Shown: positions 35,701 through 55,142 of the stretch, piece by piece
How positions within the stretch are numbered: the stretch's first letter is position 1
Layout of the letters: every line of letters starts with the position of its first letter
Origin: Polychytrium aggregatum
Taxonomy: Eukaryota; Chytridiomycota; Chytridiomycetes; Polychytriales
Direction: 5' to 3'
Length of the DNA stretch: 64,000 nt
NCBI RefSeq assembly: GCF_025602895.1
Contig: NW_026516213.1
Location: 434,001 to 498,000, forward strand
Program-made: the position numbers and the translations under genes
The notes under the pieces: generated by a model
Seen by the model: the letters and a program-made list of their open reading frames with translations, nothing else
Database searches by the model: none
Told to the model about the DNA's origin: nothing

Positions 35701-38656
35701 CTCTGGGTTTGTGATCGAGGAGCCAGTGCCAGCCACAAATATTGCCAGCCACAGCATATCAGGCACCACAAGTGGATGCTAGCCGAAGTGCGCTGGAGAC
35801 TACGCTGAAGCAAGCTGGGTGGGGCATGTGGTTCATCCGTTGTCCACAATGCCTTCTGGAGACCGAGCATCCCCCGCTTGCATCTATCGCTTTCAGAGAG
35901 TGGCGGGAGTCGGTTCAGCTCGACTGTGGAGCCATGAAGATGCATTGCCTTGCCATGTTCTCAGCCGATGTTTGCTTGATGCAGGCTCGATCAAGAGGCC
36001 CTCAAGCAACAGGCTCTGCTCTATGCCCAGGAGTTCCAGATTCAGCAACTTGAGCGCAAAGTCCGGAGAGCGCAGGTACAGAATCAGCACCACATATCCC
36101 TCTGCTGTGGCAACCGTTGGTCGAGGCACAGCTGACGGTATTCGATCAAGGCACAACTTCTGACACAGACGACACTGCATATATCTGCCAGGGTGATCGC
36201 ACGGACGAGGAGAAGGAGATATTGCTGAAAAAGATTGAGGATTTGAATGCACAGCTCGAGGAGCAGACCCAGAAGTGGGTTTTGCTCAGCAATCAGCTCA
36301 AAAAGTCTCAAAGCGACTTGCGGTCAGTGCCCTCGCACTTGAACCTTGATACAGCCACAGCAGCCGCTAGCCGGTGGAGACTATTCATTTTGGCTGCAAT
36401 ATCATTCCGGCTGACGTTGTATCTCATTCTGGCTGACGTTGTGTCTTATTCCGCCTGCTGGAATACACAGTCAAGCGACGCGCAAACTCGAGACCCTCCG
36501 GAAAGAGAAGCAATCCGTGCTCGAAACCATTGACTCGCTCAACTTTTACAATGAGAGTGCAGTGCGTATAAGTTGATGCTGCACACGCATGCCCACAGTC
36601 TCGCTTCGACACGATTCCTTCGCACCCGGCTCTTGTCTTGAACTGTGGTAGTTGTGGTCTGCAGACATGCCATTGATCCCCCAAACAAATCTATCCAACT
36701 GAACAGGGCAACCAACTAGCAGCCAAGACCGCGGAAAAGGAGGAGTTGATGGTCGAAGAAAACATCCTCAGGCTGGAGCTGCGCAAGCTGCGTGGGTTCC
36801 TCAACATCCGCGCCGACGAGGTCTTTACCCTCGAAAACCGCCAGGTGCAGCTCCAGCTGGCACTCGAGGAGCGAAAGAAGGAAATCGACATCCACAAGGA
36901 CATGCTGCGACTGAGGGCCAAGAACATTGAGGAGGAGCGCTACAGTGCCAATGCCGAGCTGCGCGAGCGAGTCGGCAAGGTCGAGAAGCTGAAGCGCCGA
37001 TATGAGATCCTCATGACCCAGTTTGCGCCAGAGGAGGGCCAGGAGGAGCATTCGCAAGCCTACTATGTCATCAAGGCAGCCCAGGAACGGGAGGAGCTCC
37101 AACGCGAGGGTGACGAGCTCGACTCCAAGATCCGAAAGGCGGAGAAGGAGATCAAGGGTCTGGAGAACACTCTGAAGCTCATGAATGACCGCAACGAGGA
37201 GTACCGGGCAAAGTAAGACCACGCGGCGGTTCGAAGCCGACGGACCACTCCTTCTCGAGCGCATGCGCTGTGGCAATGGCTTTGGAGCTTGGGTCATGGC
37301 GGCGACAGCTGTCCTCTACAACACTGTGTATAGATTGACCCGACAATTCCCTGCCCTCCCGACATTCCCACGATTGACTGCACTGCAGCCTCTACAAGGC
37401 CGAGCTGAACAGCACCGATGTGCAGCACAAGGAGATGCTTGAGCAGGTATGCCTCGGTTGGCTCGTCGCGAAGGCCGAGATTTCAGGAGGCACATGTGCA
37501 GCTTCGAGTCCGAGAGACAGGCATATGATGCTCGTTCAGTGCCAAGAGATGCGAACGAATGCCGCCGTTTGCCCGGAGCGATACAAATGGCGTTCCTTAA
37601 CCTCCCTGGCGGCTTCATGTAGCAATACAAAACGACGATGGAACGGTACAAGACCAAGCGCCAGGAGATACAGGATCTGCAGCAGGACCTGCTCAATCTC
37701 GAGCGCTCGCTCTCTCTCGTCAGCGGCGAAGAAGCCAACCGATCGCAGGCCGTCCAAGCGATGGAGAATAAGCTGGCTATACTGTTGAAGGAGGTCAAGG
37801 AACAAGAGGCGAAGCGAGACCGTGCCTACAAGCTGCTATGCAAGCTCTCGAAGGAGCTGCGAAAGGCCGAGCACACCACCGACGCCACCGAGTCCGAGCT
37901 GGACTTTCGGACCCGGGCCGCCAAGGACATTGGGAGCCTGGTCATGGGCGAGATCGGCAGGTTGTCGGAGCAGTACCCCGAGGTTGCTCTGCGGTTCCAG
38001 CAGCTCATCGCCGAGTACCAGATCCAGCCACCGTCGCGGGTGCTTTCGCGGGTGGCCTCTCGGGCAGACAACATTGGCGACGACATGAGCATGTCGAGCG
38101 GATCGTCCAGCGGCCGCCGATCCGTGGCTGACGATCGAGGATCTGTGAAGGGCATGTCCCGCTCCTCTTCTAGGAGCTCGACGGGAATGCGGCTGCCGTC
38201 ACGCATCAGCACCAGCCGACCAAGCTCCTCTGGCCGGGCCATCAAGACGATGGACATGAACGGTATGGTCTGGCGGGTGGATGGGTGGGTGGATGGGTGG
38301 ATGAGTGGGAGTGCCATGTGCGAAGTTCTGTTTGCCAACCCGCTGCTCTCTGTGCTGACCCGCCGCTCATCGCCCCGACCATTTGCTGTTCTCCTGGACT
38401 GGATGATGCTCATCGGTGCGCTTGTGCAGCCTCGGTGACGCTGCCGCCCCCGGCGTCGAAGCGAGGCGCCAGCACAAGCCAGACCATGACGGTCTCGCTG
38501 CCGAGCGCAACCCCCGCTCAGGGATACGAAGGCAACGGCAGCAACCCGGACATTACTGGATCGGGCCGGATCAAGAGCGTCGCCCGCCCGGGCTCAGCCA
38601 CCAGCATGAGCTCCCACAACAGCGCATCGTCCAGGCACTCGGCCGGCGCCAAGTGA
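32763..38656 (+). CDS. CCDC39: CCDC39/FAP59-like ciliary ruler protein
   Basis: About 19 exons. Those I could place include 32763-32843, 33038-33136, 33263-33394, 33601-33843, 33958-34128, 34436-34560, 34652-34731, 35055-35221 and 35377-35452. Later blocks lie at about 35.5-35.7, 36.0, 36.2-36.3, 36.5, 36.7-37.2, 37.4, 37.6-38.26 and 38.43-38.66 kb. Almost the whole protein is coiled coil. Signatures of CCDC39 are clear: LKKWEESIKNMQ-like RQELIKKWEESI, YAQEFQIQQLERKVRR, LMVEENILRLELRKLR and QAYYVIKAAQEREELQREGD, then a Ser-rich tail. With CCDC40, CCDC39 sets the 96-nm repeat of axonemes and anchors inner dynein arms. Its presence implies a motile flagellum. Junctions near 35.50-35.80 kb are uncertain. 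Confidence 0.9.
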
Positions 38657-39760
38657 TGCTGGCGGAAGAACAGAGCGGCGCTCCTCGACGGCCTTTGGTG
38701 GACCCGCCGACATCATGTCCGACACGGTCGATGGAGATGCGGTTGATTGCCAGGACAGAGCAGAGCGAACAGGAATGCACACCACACACCTCGTCTCGTT
38801 GCATTGTAGGAGGCTGGCGTTGGCAGTCGCGGATGGTATGGATCGAGGTGCGAGGGAAAGCCGCAGGGTCGATGGATCGAGGAGCCGGGAGAGCAGGCGA
38901 ACATGCAGCCAGACGACAAACGGGAAAGACATGGCGGCGGGTCGGACAGGCGATTCTGCATGTTGCACGGACTGAGGCAATCGGCGGCTGGGATGTTCCC
39001 CCCCCCCGCTCTTGCGAGCTGGCTGGCCAAGTCGGCAAAGCATGAATTGCGTTCTTGCTTGGCCAGAGAGCACCGAGGAGCACCGAGGAGCACCAAAGAG
39101 TACTAAAAGAGCACCGAGGAGCACCAAAGCGTACCAAAGAGTACCAAAGCGTACCAAGGGCCAGTCGCAGGCCGAACAGAGACTTGAATTGCCCCTTGCA
39201 GCCTTCCAGCCAGCCAGCACTCGGGCGCCACCCATTCCCACAAGCAAAAAGTGGTGCGCACCACTGCAACCCTGCATTGCACAAGGCCGCTTGCGGGCAA
39301 CAAGCCGCCGACATGTTGTGCGAGCGCTCCATCCAGAGCGGGGCTCGGTCGGGCTCTGGCTGGGTTGGGGCTGGCGATGTGCAACCGCGATGGTGGGGAC
39401 GCCCCCCTCGTCTCATCTCGTCTCGTCTCGTCTGGTCTGGTCTCGGGTCGAGCTGGTCGGTCTGTCTGTCTGTCCGGGCGAGACGCAGACCGGCGAGCAG
39501 ACAGCACCAGAGATATTATCAAAGCGAGGCGACAGCATCGGCAGCAGTACATTCCCGCACCAGCAGCACATCATCAGCAGCAAGACCCCCTCCACCACAG
39601 CCCCCCAGGCGCCAGACCCGCGGTGGCAGGGCTCTCGGCTTCCCCCCCTTATTTTTTCCTCGCTTTTTCGTCGTCCCACCCCCCAGCAGCCCGATATTGC
39701 CAGCAGCGCTTCTCTCCTGGCGCATCTCCCCACCAGGCCTTGGTCTCCCGTCGCAAAGCA
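38657..39760. other. Intergenic region with short repeats
   Basis: No gene is supported. It holds a GAGCACCGAG/GAGCACCAAAG array (about 39066-39165) and a TCTCGTCTCG run near 39.41-39.44 kb. The last 250 bases are the likely leader of the second kinase gene. Confidence 0.5.
39066..39165. repeat. Imperfect 12-bp tandem array
   Basis: Variants of GAGCACCGAGGA and AGCGTACCAAAG alternate for about 100 bases. Confidence 0.8.
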
Positions 39761-43661
<3,901 letters not shown>

Positions 43662-44764
43662 TCAGCCCCACTCCACTTGATCAGCTCTACTCCACTTGAA
43701 CAGCTCCACTCCATTTGATCACCTCTGACCATCTCTGATCTGATCTAGCCTGGGTTGACGAAACTGCCCATTCAGGGATATATGTCCGTGGCCCAGTCCA
43801 TATCCCTTTCCATAGAACCTAATTCCACATCGGGTCGTCCGTTGCAGCCCATTCTTTCTCAGTCTCTCTGCACAAAGCCCTTGTCTTTCCCGTCCATACC
43901 ATTCCCATCCCACACATATTGATCTTCTCGAGTGGCTGTGAAGTCTTTTCACACTTTGTTTTGTGCCGGCACTCTATACAGATTCTTCAAACAAGAAACG
44001 GGGGACAGTACTCTTCCTCCCCGCTCCCAATTCGCCAGGATTAATCGCTGAGTGAGCGAGCGATCTCGTCGGCTCTTCGGTGACATGCAACACGCCGATG
44101 CTCTAGCCTCGGCCGTTTGAGTGTGCGCGGCCTGTTGACTCTGTCGATCCGACTTTGCGGCATGGCAATTCCCGGATTGCTTTGACGACACAAACCGTAG
44201 TTAGCGCGGGAGATGATGGCGATCGGATAAATGTGATTGTCGACATCGAGAAATCAGCACGCCGTTCGCTCTCCCAATCACTCGATTGTTTGGAAGTGAT
44301 TTGTTTCTGGATACACCCGTTCAAAAGCACAATGGAGCACTCTCTCGGCTCAGATCTTGCCAAGCCGTGGCTGAATTGCAAACTTGGATGAGCTTTTATG
44401 GTGGGGACACCCAAGAGAACAACCAACTCATTGGAGATTATGATACAGCCAGAGTGGCCGCTTCTTCTGCAGGACACCGAGGGAACGATGAGCAGAGAGC
44501 AGCCAGAGAGAGCAGCATCTCGGAAGCCGCACTGGGAGAGCACAGGCATCAATCACGAATACGTCATCCTCATGCTTGGGGTGGCTCCTATCAGTTCGTC
44601 TCCGGATATCGCTGCCATTGAGCGCCGACTGTGGATCTCCGCCCTGGGATGTCTGGCACAACGGTTAGAGAACTGAGAGCTGCCGCCTGCGAAATCGCTC
44701 CCGAATTGCTCCCGAATCGCTCGCCGACTCTGACCAGCGCATCGCCAGCCGCCGCTCCATCCCC
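43662..44764. other. Intergenic region between the second kinase and the RhoGEF gene
   Basis: Starts with imperfect copies of CTCCACTTGATCAG (43669-43725), evidently spread from the end of the kinase gene. At 43975-44000 TACAGATTCTTC followed by AAACGGGGGACAG resembles a transposon end with two extra G bases. No gene is recognised. Confidence 0.45.
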
Positions 44765-47700
44765 ATGTCGATTTCGCAGAGCGAAGCCACGGCCACAGCA
44801 TCCCAGCACACTCTGTGCGAAGAGGAGCATCGAACTCGGACGAAAGGTTCGGATATGACGCTGGGAACCGACGATCTGCACAGAGTCGCAGAGCCTCGGT
44901 ATCCTCGGCGAACAGAAGGCGCTGTGGTCGGGGCGCCAGCTCAGCGTCATGTTTCTTGGTTTCAGATGCTCCCCTGGACGATGCCCGAGCCTCGAGGACA
45001 TCGAAGCGCGAGAGTATCGTCGCCGAAATCCACGAGTCGGAGCAGCGCTACACATACGACCTGATGCTTGTCAACGAAGTGGGTTTGGTCTCCTCTCTTC
45101 CACCGTCCTGTGTATGGGCAGCTGCCATCAATAGAGCGCAAGAAGGCTCCGGCGTATTCTAGTTTCGAGAAGAGGAGGGGCTACCGCTATCCAAGCGCAT
45201 GGGGGTTGTTTGCCATTCCTGCACCGATTCTCACCGATTCCCACCGATTCCCACCGATTCCCACCGATTCCCACCGATTCTCACCGATTCCCACCGATTC
45301 TCACCGATTCCCAACTTTTGCACACACTTCCTGCTTCGGGCGTTTCACACGGAACACAATCGATACCGGCGGTCACTACCAGCTCTTCCAGACGCCCCTC
45401 GAGGCCCTTGTCGATACCCCGCAGGAGATCCTCTCGACGAGGGCCATTCACGAGATCTTTTCAAACCTTCGCGAGCTGATTTCGGTCAATCTGGTGCTCT
45501 TCCGGAACATCAAGAAGGAGGTTGAGATTAACAAGGATGCCCTCGAGACGGCCTGCCTTGGTCGTATCTTTCTGGATCTGGTACGCAGCGCCGTGGCGAA
45601 ACTGACCCTGCACCGGTCATACGTCCGCCTCCGTCAATGGCCTGCCATTGTCGCAGCGAGCGCCCACCCAGACTTCGCTGGTGGATCGAGCTCGCTCCAG
45701 CAGATACAAGGCCCATCCACAGGAGCGAGGGGACTGGACAGCCCCACTGGTCTGATGGCTCTGATTTCTGCCGCCTAACTCCCCGAACAACTACAGGCGC
45801 CGTTCCTGAAGCTCTACTCGATCTATGTTGCCAACTTTGGGATGGCCGTCCAGGTTCTGGCCCACCACATGAAACGCAGCGCCGTTTCAGAGTTTGTCAA
45901 GGTGCTGCAACCACCATTGATGACCGTCGACAGGCTCGAGCCGAGCCATGCAAAACGACAGCCACTCTTCTGCGGATGAGATAGAACTTAAGAGCACGAC
46001 CCGCTAACCCTTGCATTGCTCTGTGTAGAAACAACTCAAGGACGAGCGGTGCCATGGACTTGCGCTCCCGTCTCTTCTGATCATGCCGGTGCAGCGGATT
46101 CCAAGGTATGCACTGCACCAGTGGCGGCGATTAGTGCAAGCGAGATGCATTGTATTCACCGCAACGCTTCGGGTCTCACCATCCAAGATACAAGCTGCTT
46201 CTTGAGGTCAGTATGCGGGCGAGCGAGGCAGCTCATCGACCGATGGTGCAATTCATCACTGAAGCGTCCTTTGTGCACATTCGGGCCTCTTCCAAAACCT
46301 CAGGATTTGCTGAAGCACACTACTCAGTGGCACAGCGACTACGAGCCGCTCAGGCAGGCTTATGGAATCGTACTCGACGGTATGTGCGAGAAGGTGGAGC
46401 GACGGGATGCTTGATCAAGTATCGACAGTATCGAGCCGCTGCTGCGTGACGATATATGATAGCGACATGACCGTTGGCGGCAAGTCGGGGTGGGCGGCCC
46501 TCGGAGACGAGACCAATTCAATCAAAGGTGCACCAAGGCGCTTTCTCGTGGCAGTGTATGACTCCGTAACCATTCCCCCAGTTGCGTCGAGAGTCAATGA
46601 GCGAATCCGACAAACGGAAATGATACTCAAGATGCTCGAGATCAAAAAGTCGCTGATCGGGTTCAATGAGGTCGGAAGCGGCATCAGCATTGGCGTCGAC
46701 GTCGCCATCGTCGTCTGCATCAGCCGCTCGGTTGCAGGCGAGCACTTTGTGTGCATGGCGGTCCGGCTTGGCTGTTGGAGGTGAAGCCGTGAAATGGCCA
46801 TGCTGAATCGCAATTTGGACTCTCTCGATCGCCCACAGGAGTTGATAATTCCTGGGCGAACACTGGTCCGAACCGGAGCCGTCCAGAAGGTGAAGATGGT
46901 CCAGTTACGCACAATGTCATGATCGATGAGACTGGGGTGAGGAGCAGATAGTGCCCAGTGCCGATTGCTGACCAAGACATGTGTAGGTCTGCCGCAAAAA
47001 CAATCAGCCAAGGAGGATCTTTCTGTTTTCGGACTGCATTATACTTGCCAGGCAAGTTGGCTGCTGTCGTGATGAGCCGGGAGCGGAAGGTCTTGGGATT
47101 CAGAATCGTCAGCCGAGAAAGCAGTACCGGAGATGCGCTTGGCCCGGCCACTGACAGAACGGGGGGATGATGTTGGCAGCCCAACGCCGCTGGAAGACCA
47201 GCTCTTGTTTCACAGACGACTGGATCTGGAGTACTGCACGGCCAGGAGCCCCGATATCGAGGCCGGATCCAGCACAGGTATGGCCAAGTGTCTGTCGGCG
47301 AGGCACTCCTGTGCGGTGACAAACGGATATGGGTATTTGGTGATTTCTCTGTTGATGCCCGGTCGCTGGACTCCATTTTCTTCGACAGATGGTAACCTGG
47401 ACAGCACCGTGGCCTTCAGCATCATTTCTCCGGACAAGTCATTTACTCTGCTGTGCGGTATGCGTTGTTTGTCTCGTGGTCACTGCCAAGTCGATAATGG
47501 CTTTGCTGCTATGCCACTGATGCATCACACGCTGCTCTGGCCTAGACTCGCCACAAGACAGAGACGAATGGATCGCAGCCATCAATGCACGAGCTGGACG
47601 AACCTCGTCGATTGACCCTGGTTTGGCCAGGGGCTCGGTGCGCACTGTGGTGCAGAGCGAGGCGAGCGAGCAACCGGTAACAGACGGCACAAGCGGACAC

Positions 47701-48864
47701 TGGATTGCGGCCCCGGTGTGGGTTCCTGATGGCGACTCGAGCATCTGCATGAGATGCTCTCAGCCGTTCTCGTTCTGGAATCGCAAGGTACGACAGCGCG
47801 AGCGACGTTGGTGTATGGGGCTGACCCGAGCTCTTGCGATACAGACAACATTTGCGTGCTCGCCCCGCAGCACACTCATCCTGCTGCATGCTCATATTGC
47901 TGCGTTTCTCTAGCACCACTGCCGACTGTGCGGTCGTTTGGTCTGCCATCCATGTTCCGGCAAACTCGCTGTGATTTCTGGCTACAACATCAACAACAAC
48001 AGTAGCGGTAGCGGTAGCGGTAGCAGTAGCAGCAGTAGCAGCAACAGCCCCGTTCGAGTGTGTGAAGACTGCTTTGCTTCAAGCGATGCAAGACCCGTCA
48101 TCGACAACGGCCCCGATGCTTCATGGAGCGGCAGGCTGGGACGACTGACGGACTCGGTCCTGGGCATAGGCTCGAAGAGCATCGTGGTATGTAGCTGTAT
48201 CGATGCATCACGCATCAAATGTGGTCCTGAGGACAGCATATCGGAAGCCGTCTGTTGGATCGAGCGTTGCCTCCACTAACCAAGCCGCTCGATCACTTCA
48301 GGATGCCTGCAGTCTCTGTGAGCAAAAGTTCGGCCTCGTGGCTCGCAAGGTATGGGTCAAGGGACTGGATGCTGCAAGTTACAATCCGCAAACAAAGCTG
48401 ACCCACTCTCTCGATGGCAGACAACCTGTGACCAATGTGCCCGAGCAGGTACTGCCTGTCATTCTACTTTCTTTCCGACTCGGACCGGTGTTGTCGTTCG
48501 GGTCTGCAATCAGCTTTCGTTGCCATCGTCGCCCATGGGCCTGGTTGTCGTGCGCTGACATCCCCGCTGTTTGTCCGACCTCGTTGCTTTGTGGCTCTGG
48601 GCGGATGGATGAACTGACGCTGTTGGGCCCAGTCTGCTCTGGCTGTCTCGACAGGAGGGAATCGGCGAACAGTAGATCGGCGGTGTGCGACGCATGCTCG
48701 AGAGGTAAGGACGGATGTGCACAACATGCCCGAAACCAGGGACAAACTGCAGGCTGACGGCAAATGGATGCCACACAGGGATCGCCCCAAACGACGTCGT
48801 TTTGATACCGGGGCAGGGCTGGTGTACCCGGCCTGGCGCCGGCACAGCGCAACCACGAGAGTGA
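44765..48864 (+). CDS. FGD-type Rho/Cdc42 GEF with DH, PH, FYVE and a second zinc-finger domain
   Basis: At least 15 exons. Placed ones include 44765-44846, 44966-45078, 45383-45580, 45797-45900, 46029-46105, 46190-46207, 46301-46379, 46581-46671, 46840-46891 and 46987-47054. Later blocks lie at about 47.2, 47.4, 47.55-47.79, 47.91-48.19, 48.30-48.35, 48.42-48.45 and 48.63-48.70 kb. The DH domain starts at SKRESIVAEIHESEQRYTYD and has LIMPVQRIPRYKLLLE. The PH domain shows RRIFLFSDCIILAR and the end helix DEWIAAINAR. FYVE: VPDGDSSICMRCSQPFSF and KHHCRLCGRLVCHPCSG. Further cysteine pairs (CSLC, CDQC, CSGC, CDAC) form a second FYVE-like finger. The family loads GTP on Cdc42/Rac at phosphoinositide membranes. 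Start and last exon are tentative. Confidence 0.85.
45223..45310. repeat. 10-bp (ACCGATTCCC) array inside a RhoGEF intron
   Basis: About nine units of CACCGATTCC/CACCGATTCT in the intron 45079-45382. Confidence 0.95.
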
Positions 48865-48884
48865 AGTCGGGGCCATACACTCTA

Positions 48885-49150
48885 TTCAGAAGAAAACGGG
48901 ACATCCTGTTCCGAGCCAGGGCTGTTGGCACGTTCTGGTCCTGAATACACCTCTCATCCATCGTGACCAAAGGGTGTGTCCAAGGAGGCTGGAGACCAAA
49001 CCCACAGAGCTGTCCAGATGGTCGACTGCATGCACCGCACCACAAGTGTCACAACATCAACGTCAGTCGATCTGAGCCAGAGGAGATCGATCGAGTGCGT
49101 TTGATCCGATCCTCCCATGGCCTGCGGACTGCCGTCCCGTTTCGTTCTGA
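48885..49150. mobile_element. Putative MITE related to the Fanzor-carrying element
   Basis: TTCAGAAGAAAACGGGAC at about 48886-48902 and, inverted, GTCCCGTTTCGTTCTGA at 49134-49150 face each other across about 265 bases. Both match the inner part of the terminal repeats of the 24-28 kb element. The interior has no gene. The outermost bases and a clean TA pair are not certain. Confidence 0.5.
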
Positions 49151-49531
49151 CCATTCCTCGCACTTTTCAAGCAGCTCCGCCGTCAGGGTGTTCATGTTGC
49201 AGTGGATGTCATGGCGCACCGCGGCCGATCGACTTGACGCACCCAACCCACGGCTCCAGTATTCCAACACCAACTCGGCCAAGAACACATGGCCGCCGTG
49301 GGCAAGTCGATCAGCGCTCATGGAGATCAACCAGTGGAACCATGGACATACGGGTTCACGGATCTCCAGCCAAGACGACCTTCACAACAACAACCGGCGG
49401 CAACAGCGGCGATAGGATGACCTCAAGGCAACGCCTGTCGATGGACACTGCTCGCGAATCATGGGTCTCAAACATGAATGTGGGCGTCCCGCTTTACTTT
49501 TGGAAGGTCTGTATTACAGCAATCAAAAACC
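49151..49531. other. Spacer between the MITE-like piece and the L35 gene
   Basis: Open frames here have no recognisable domain and no consistent splice pattern. Nothing is called. Confidence 0.4.
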
Positions 49532-50108
49532 TTAGGCCTTGACAGCGTACCTGCGGGTGACGATGTGGGATGGTTAGGACACTGCGTCGCTGGATGGTTA
49601 CCACCCCGCACGACATCACAGCGACCGAAGCTATGCACGAGCACTCACTTTCTGAGAGGGAAGTGAGTTTCCTTCTTGATCTGTCTGACGGTCTTGCGGG
49701 TGGCCTCGAACTTGGTCAGACGGCGGCGGATGGCACGGGTCTTCTTGGTGCGGAGATCAAGAGGCAGGTGCTTCTTGTTCTTGTAGAAGAGACGGAGCTG
49801 CTCACGCTGGGTCTGGGTGATAACGGTGAGGACACGGGCAATGGCCTTGCGGGTCTCGGAGCTGATGGCGGCCGGTTGTCCAGGGAGAAAAACGTGCGGA
49901 ACGCCGAGGTGAGCGCCGATTTGTCGAGCCAAGACATCCAGTTTGCAACCGGTGCTGTCACCGCTACTCATACTCACATCTTGGCGAGCTTGGAAGCAGC
50001 ACCGCCAGCGACCTTCTGAACGCGGAGGGAGGAGAGCTCCTTCTTCAGGCTGTCGAGCTCCTGAGTCAGCTCAGCCTTGGTTTTGTTGCGCAACTCGTAG
50101 GCTTTAAC
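49532..50108 (-). CDS. RPL35: 60S ribosomal protein L35 (uL29), first exon not found
   Basis: Three minus-strand exons: 50108-49978 ([18 protein letters not shown] to GGAASKLAK), 49861-49649 ([36 protein letters not shown], ending FPLRK) and a 19-nt last exon 49550-49532 that supplies the usual YAVKA end. If the second exon is read through, a stop appears one codon after LRK. The splice GTGAGT to CCCGCAG restores the conserved C-terminus. The initiator exon, usually tiny in this gene, must lie upstream of 50108 and was not identified. The protein sits near the peptide-exit tunnel of the large subunit. Confidence 0.9.
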
Positions 50109-51612
50109 CTGGGCCTGGAATCGGATCGCCCAACTTTAGTCAGAGACCTGAACGACTGTCGTCTGCTGCGCCCTCCAGAATCAGCTCCGGCATTGCCAAT
50201 CCGCCGTCCATCCATCCGTCTGGCGGCGTGCTTGTGCGGTGCTGTCGGCATCGGATGCTGCCCGTGGTCGAGATCGGGAAAGCTCATGCCGTCCAGTCCA
50301 GTCGCATCTGATGCCGGTCCCGAACTAGGTGGACTGATCCACTCAAGATATCGTGTCGTTCGGCCCGAACGAGAATCGATGAAAATCCAGAGCGCCGTCC
50401 CATCCATGTCGAGATAGTCGAGGCGATCGAGCGAGCGATGGCTGCAGGCCACAGCGAACCAGCAGCAGGAGTCCCGTTTCTGTCCAAGACGCTATCCCAG
50501 GCGAGTCCGTATGCATGGCCAGATCAAATCCAGAGAGCTTGGCCGAAAGGGTCGAGATTCCGAGGCTGAATGCTGCCACTTGCAGGACGACAGAGTCGAC
50601 TATCCGAGGGACAGCCGGATGGATGTATGGATGGATGTATGGATGGATGCGTGGACGGACGGATGGACGGACGGATGCACGGATGGATGGATGCACGGAT
50701 GGTTGGATAGGATAGCGGGCATTACCATGACAACAGACTGTTTCCTGGAAAATGAAAACGGAGAGAAGGAGGGACCGTAAGTGGTGCTGCTCGCGGAATG
50801 CTTTTGCCGCAAACGCCGCGGCTGCCTGTCCGTCTGTGTCGGTTCCGTGTCGGTTCCGTGTTGCCGCTCCGTGGCAGCAGTGTCGCCACCGCCTTGCTGA
50901 CGTCACTGCTGCGCCGCAGGCCGCCGCGAGCCAACGACGACTCGCCTTCGGGCTGCCGATCGTCGCCGTCATCGTCGCCGTCATCGTCGCCGCCATCCAC
51001 ACCGACGCCAGCATTGCCTGCCCAAGTTTCCGACTGCAAGCGCTTCCCGGCTCGTTTCTCGATCGCACCGGTTCCTGATCGCCTTCCTTGCCATCTCGCT
51101 ACTCCAGTGCGCCCGTTGTGGCCGCCGTTGCCCCTGCTCTCGCCGACCATCAAGACACCGCCGACATCCGATTCCCCTCTCACAGCAGTGCGGAGCGCCC
51201 ACCACGTCGCTCGCTGCGTATCCAAGCAACCTAAAGCTCGTTTCGGGCCCGTCTGCCAACAGAGTCGCCAACATCACCAACATCACCAACGACATTAGCG
51301 ACGATCGCTCCTCCATACCCCCCTCGCCTCGTGCCTGAGCTGCCCTCCGATAGCCAGTCCAAACAGCAGCCTCGGATAGATCATCTCGCTCTCTGAGACC
51401 GCCTCGCCGATCCATCGTACAACTTCCATTCTCACGACACACTCGGATCGAAGCCTGCCGTTCCACCAGGCCTGCAAGCCCTTTTCTTTGATCAACTCGC
51501 CCTCCATCCCTTGGCCCTCGTTTGGACTCTTCCGTCCTCGTTTTGTTCGCTTCCCCTCACCACACCAACCACATCGACCACATCCTCCACCGCTCTCCCC
51601 TATTTACCCAGC
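50109..51612. other. Divergent upstream region of the L35 and PRP4-kinase genes
   Basis: Contains the missing first L35 exon, a GGATGGATG-type array, a GTCCCGTTTCTG motif at about 50473 that resembles a transposon end, and a pyrimidine-rich leader before 51613. No further gene is supported. Confidence 0.45.
50617..50706. repeat. GGATGGATG/GGACGGACG tandem array
   Basis: Tetranucleotide-like repeats (GGAT, GGAC, with TGTA and TGCA steps) for about 90 bases. Confidence 0.9.
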
Positions 51613-54895
<3,283 letters not shown>

Positions 54896-55142
54896 CTACC
54901 CCCGGCTCCTTTTGCCCCGCCGCGCGTGTTGATGCTGGCTGGGTGTCTAAGACGACTATGCCGCTCGTTTGTTCCGCTCAGCTCACTTTTGGATAATACA
55001 GCCGTGTATTGCAAACATGGATAGAAATGGAGGCGATGAGATCGTGCTCGGTACAGGCAATGGTGGGTCCGGCTCGAGGTCCGACATCAAGTCACGCCGG
55101 ACCTGATCGTCGATTGATTTGGAGGCGGGGCGGGATACTGCT
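54896..55142. other. Short convergent spacer
   Basis: Shared 3' flank of the PRP4-kinase gene and the oppositely oriented dehydrogenase gene. Nothing further is seen. Confidence 0.6.

Noticed and set aside
49645-49977. L35 ending at the in-frame stop after LRK
   Set aside because: A donor site overlaps that codon, and a downstream 19-nt exon restores the universally conserved C-terminus.
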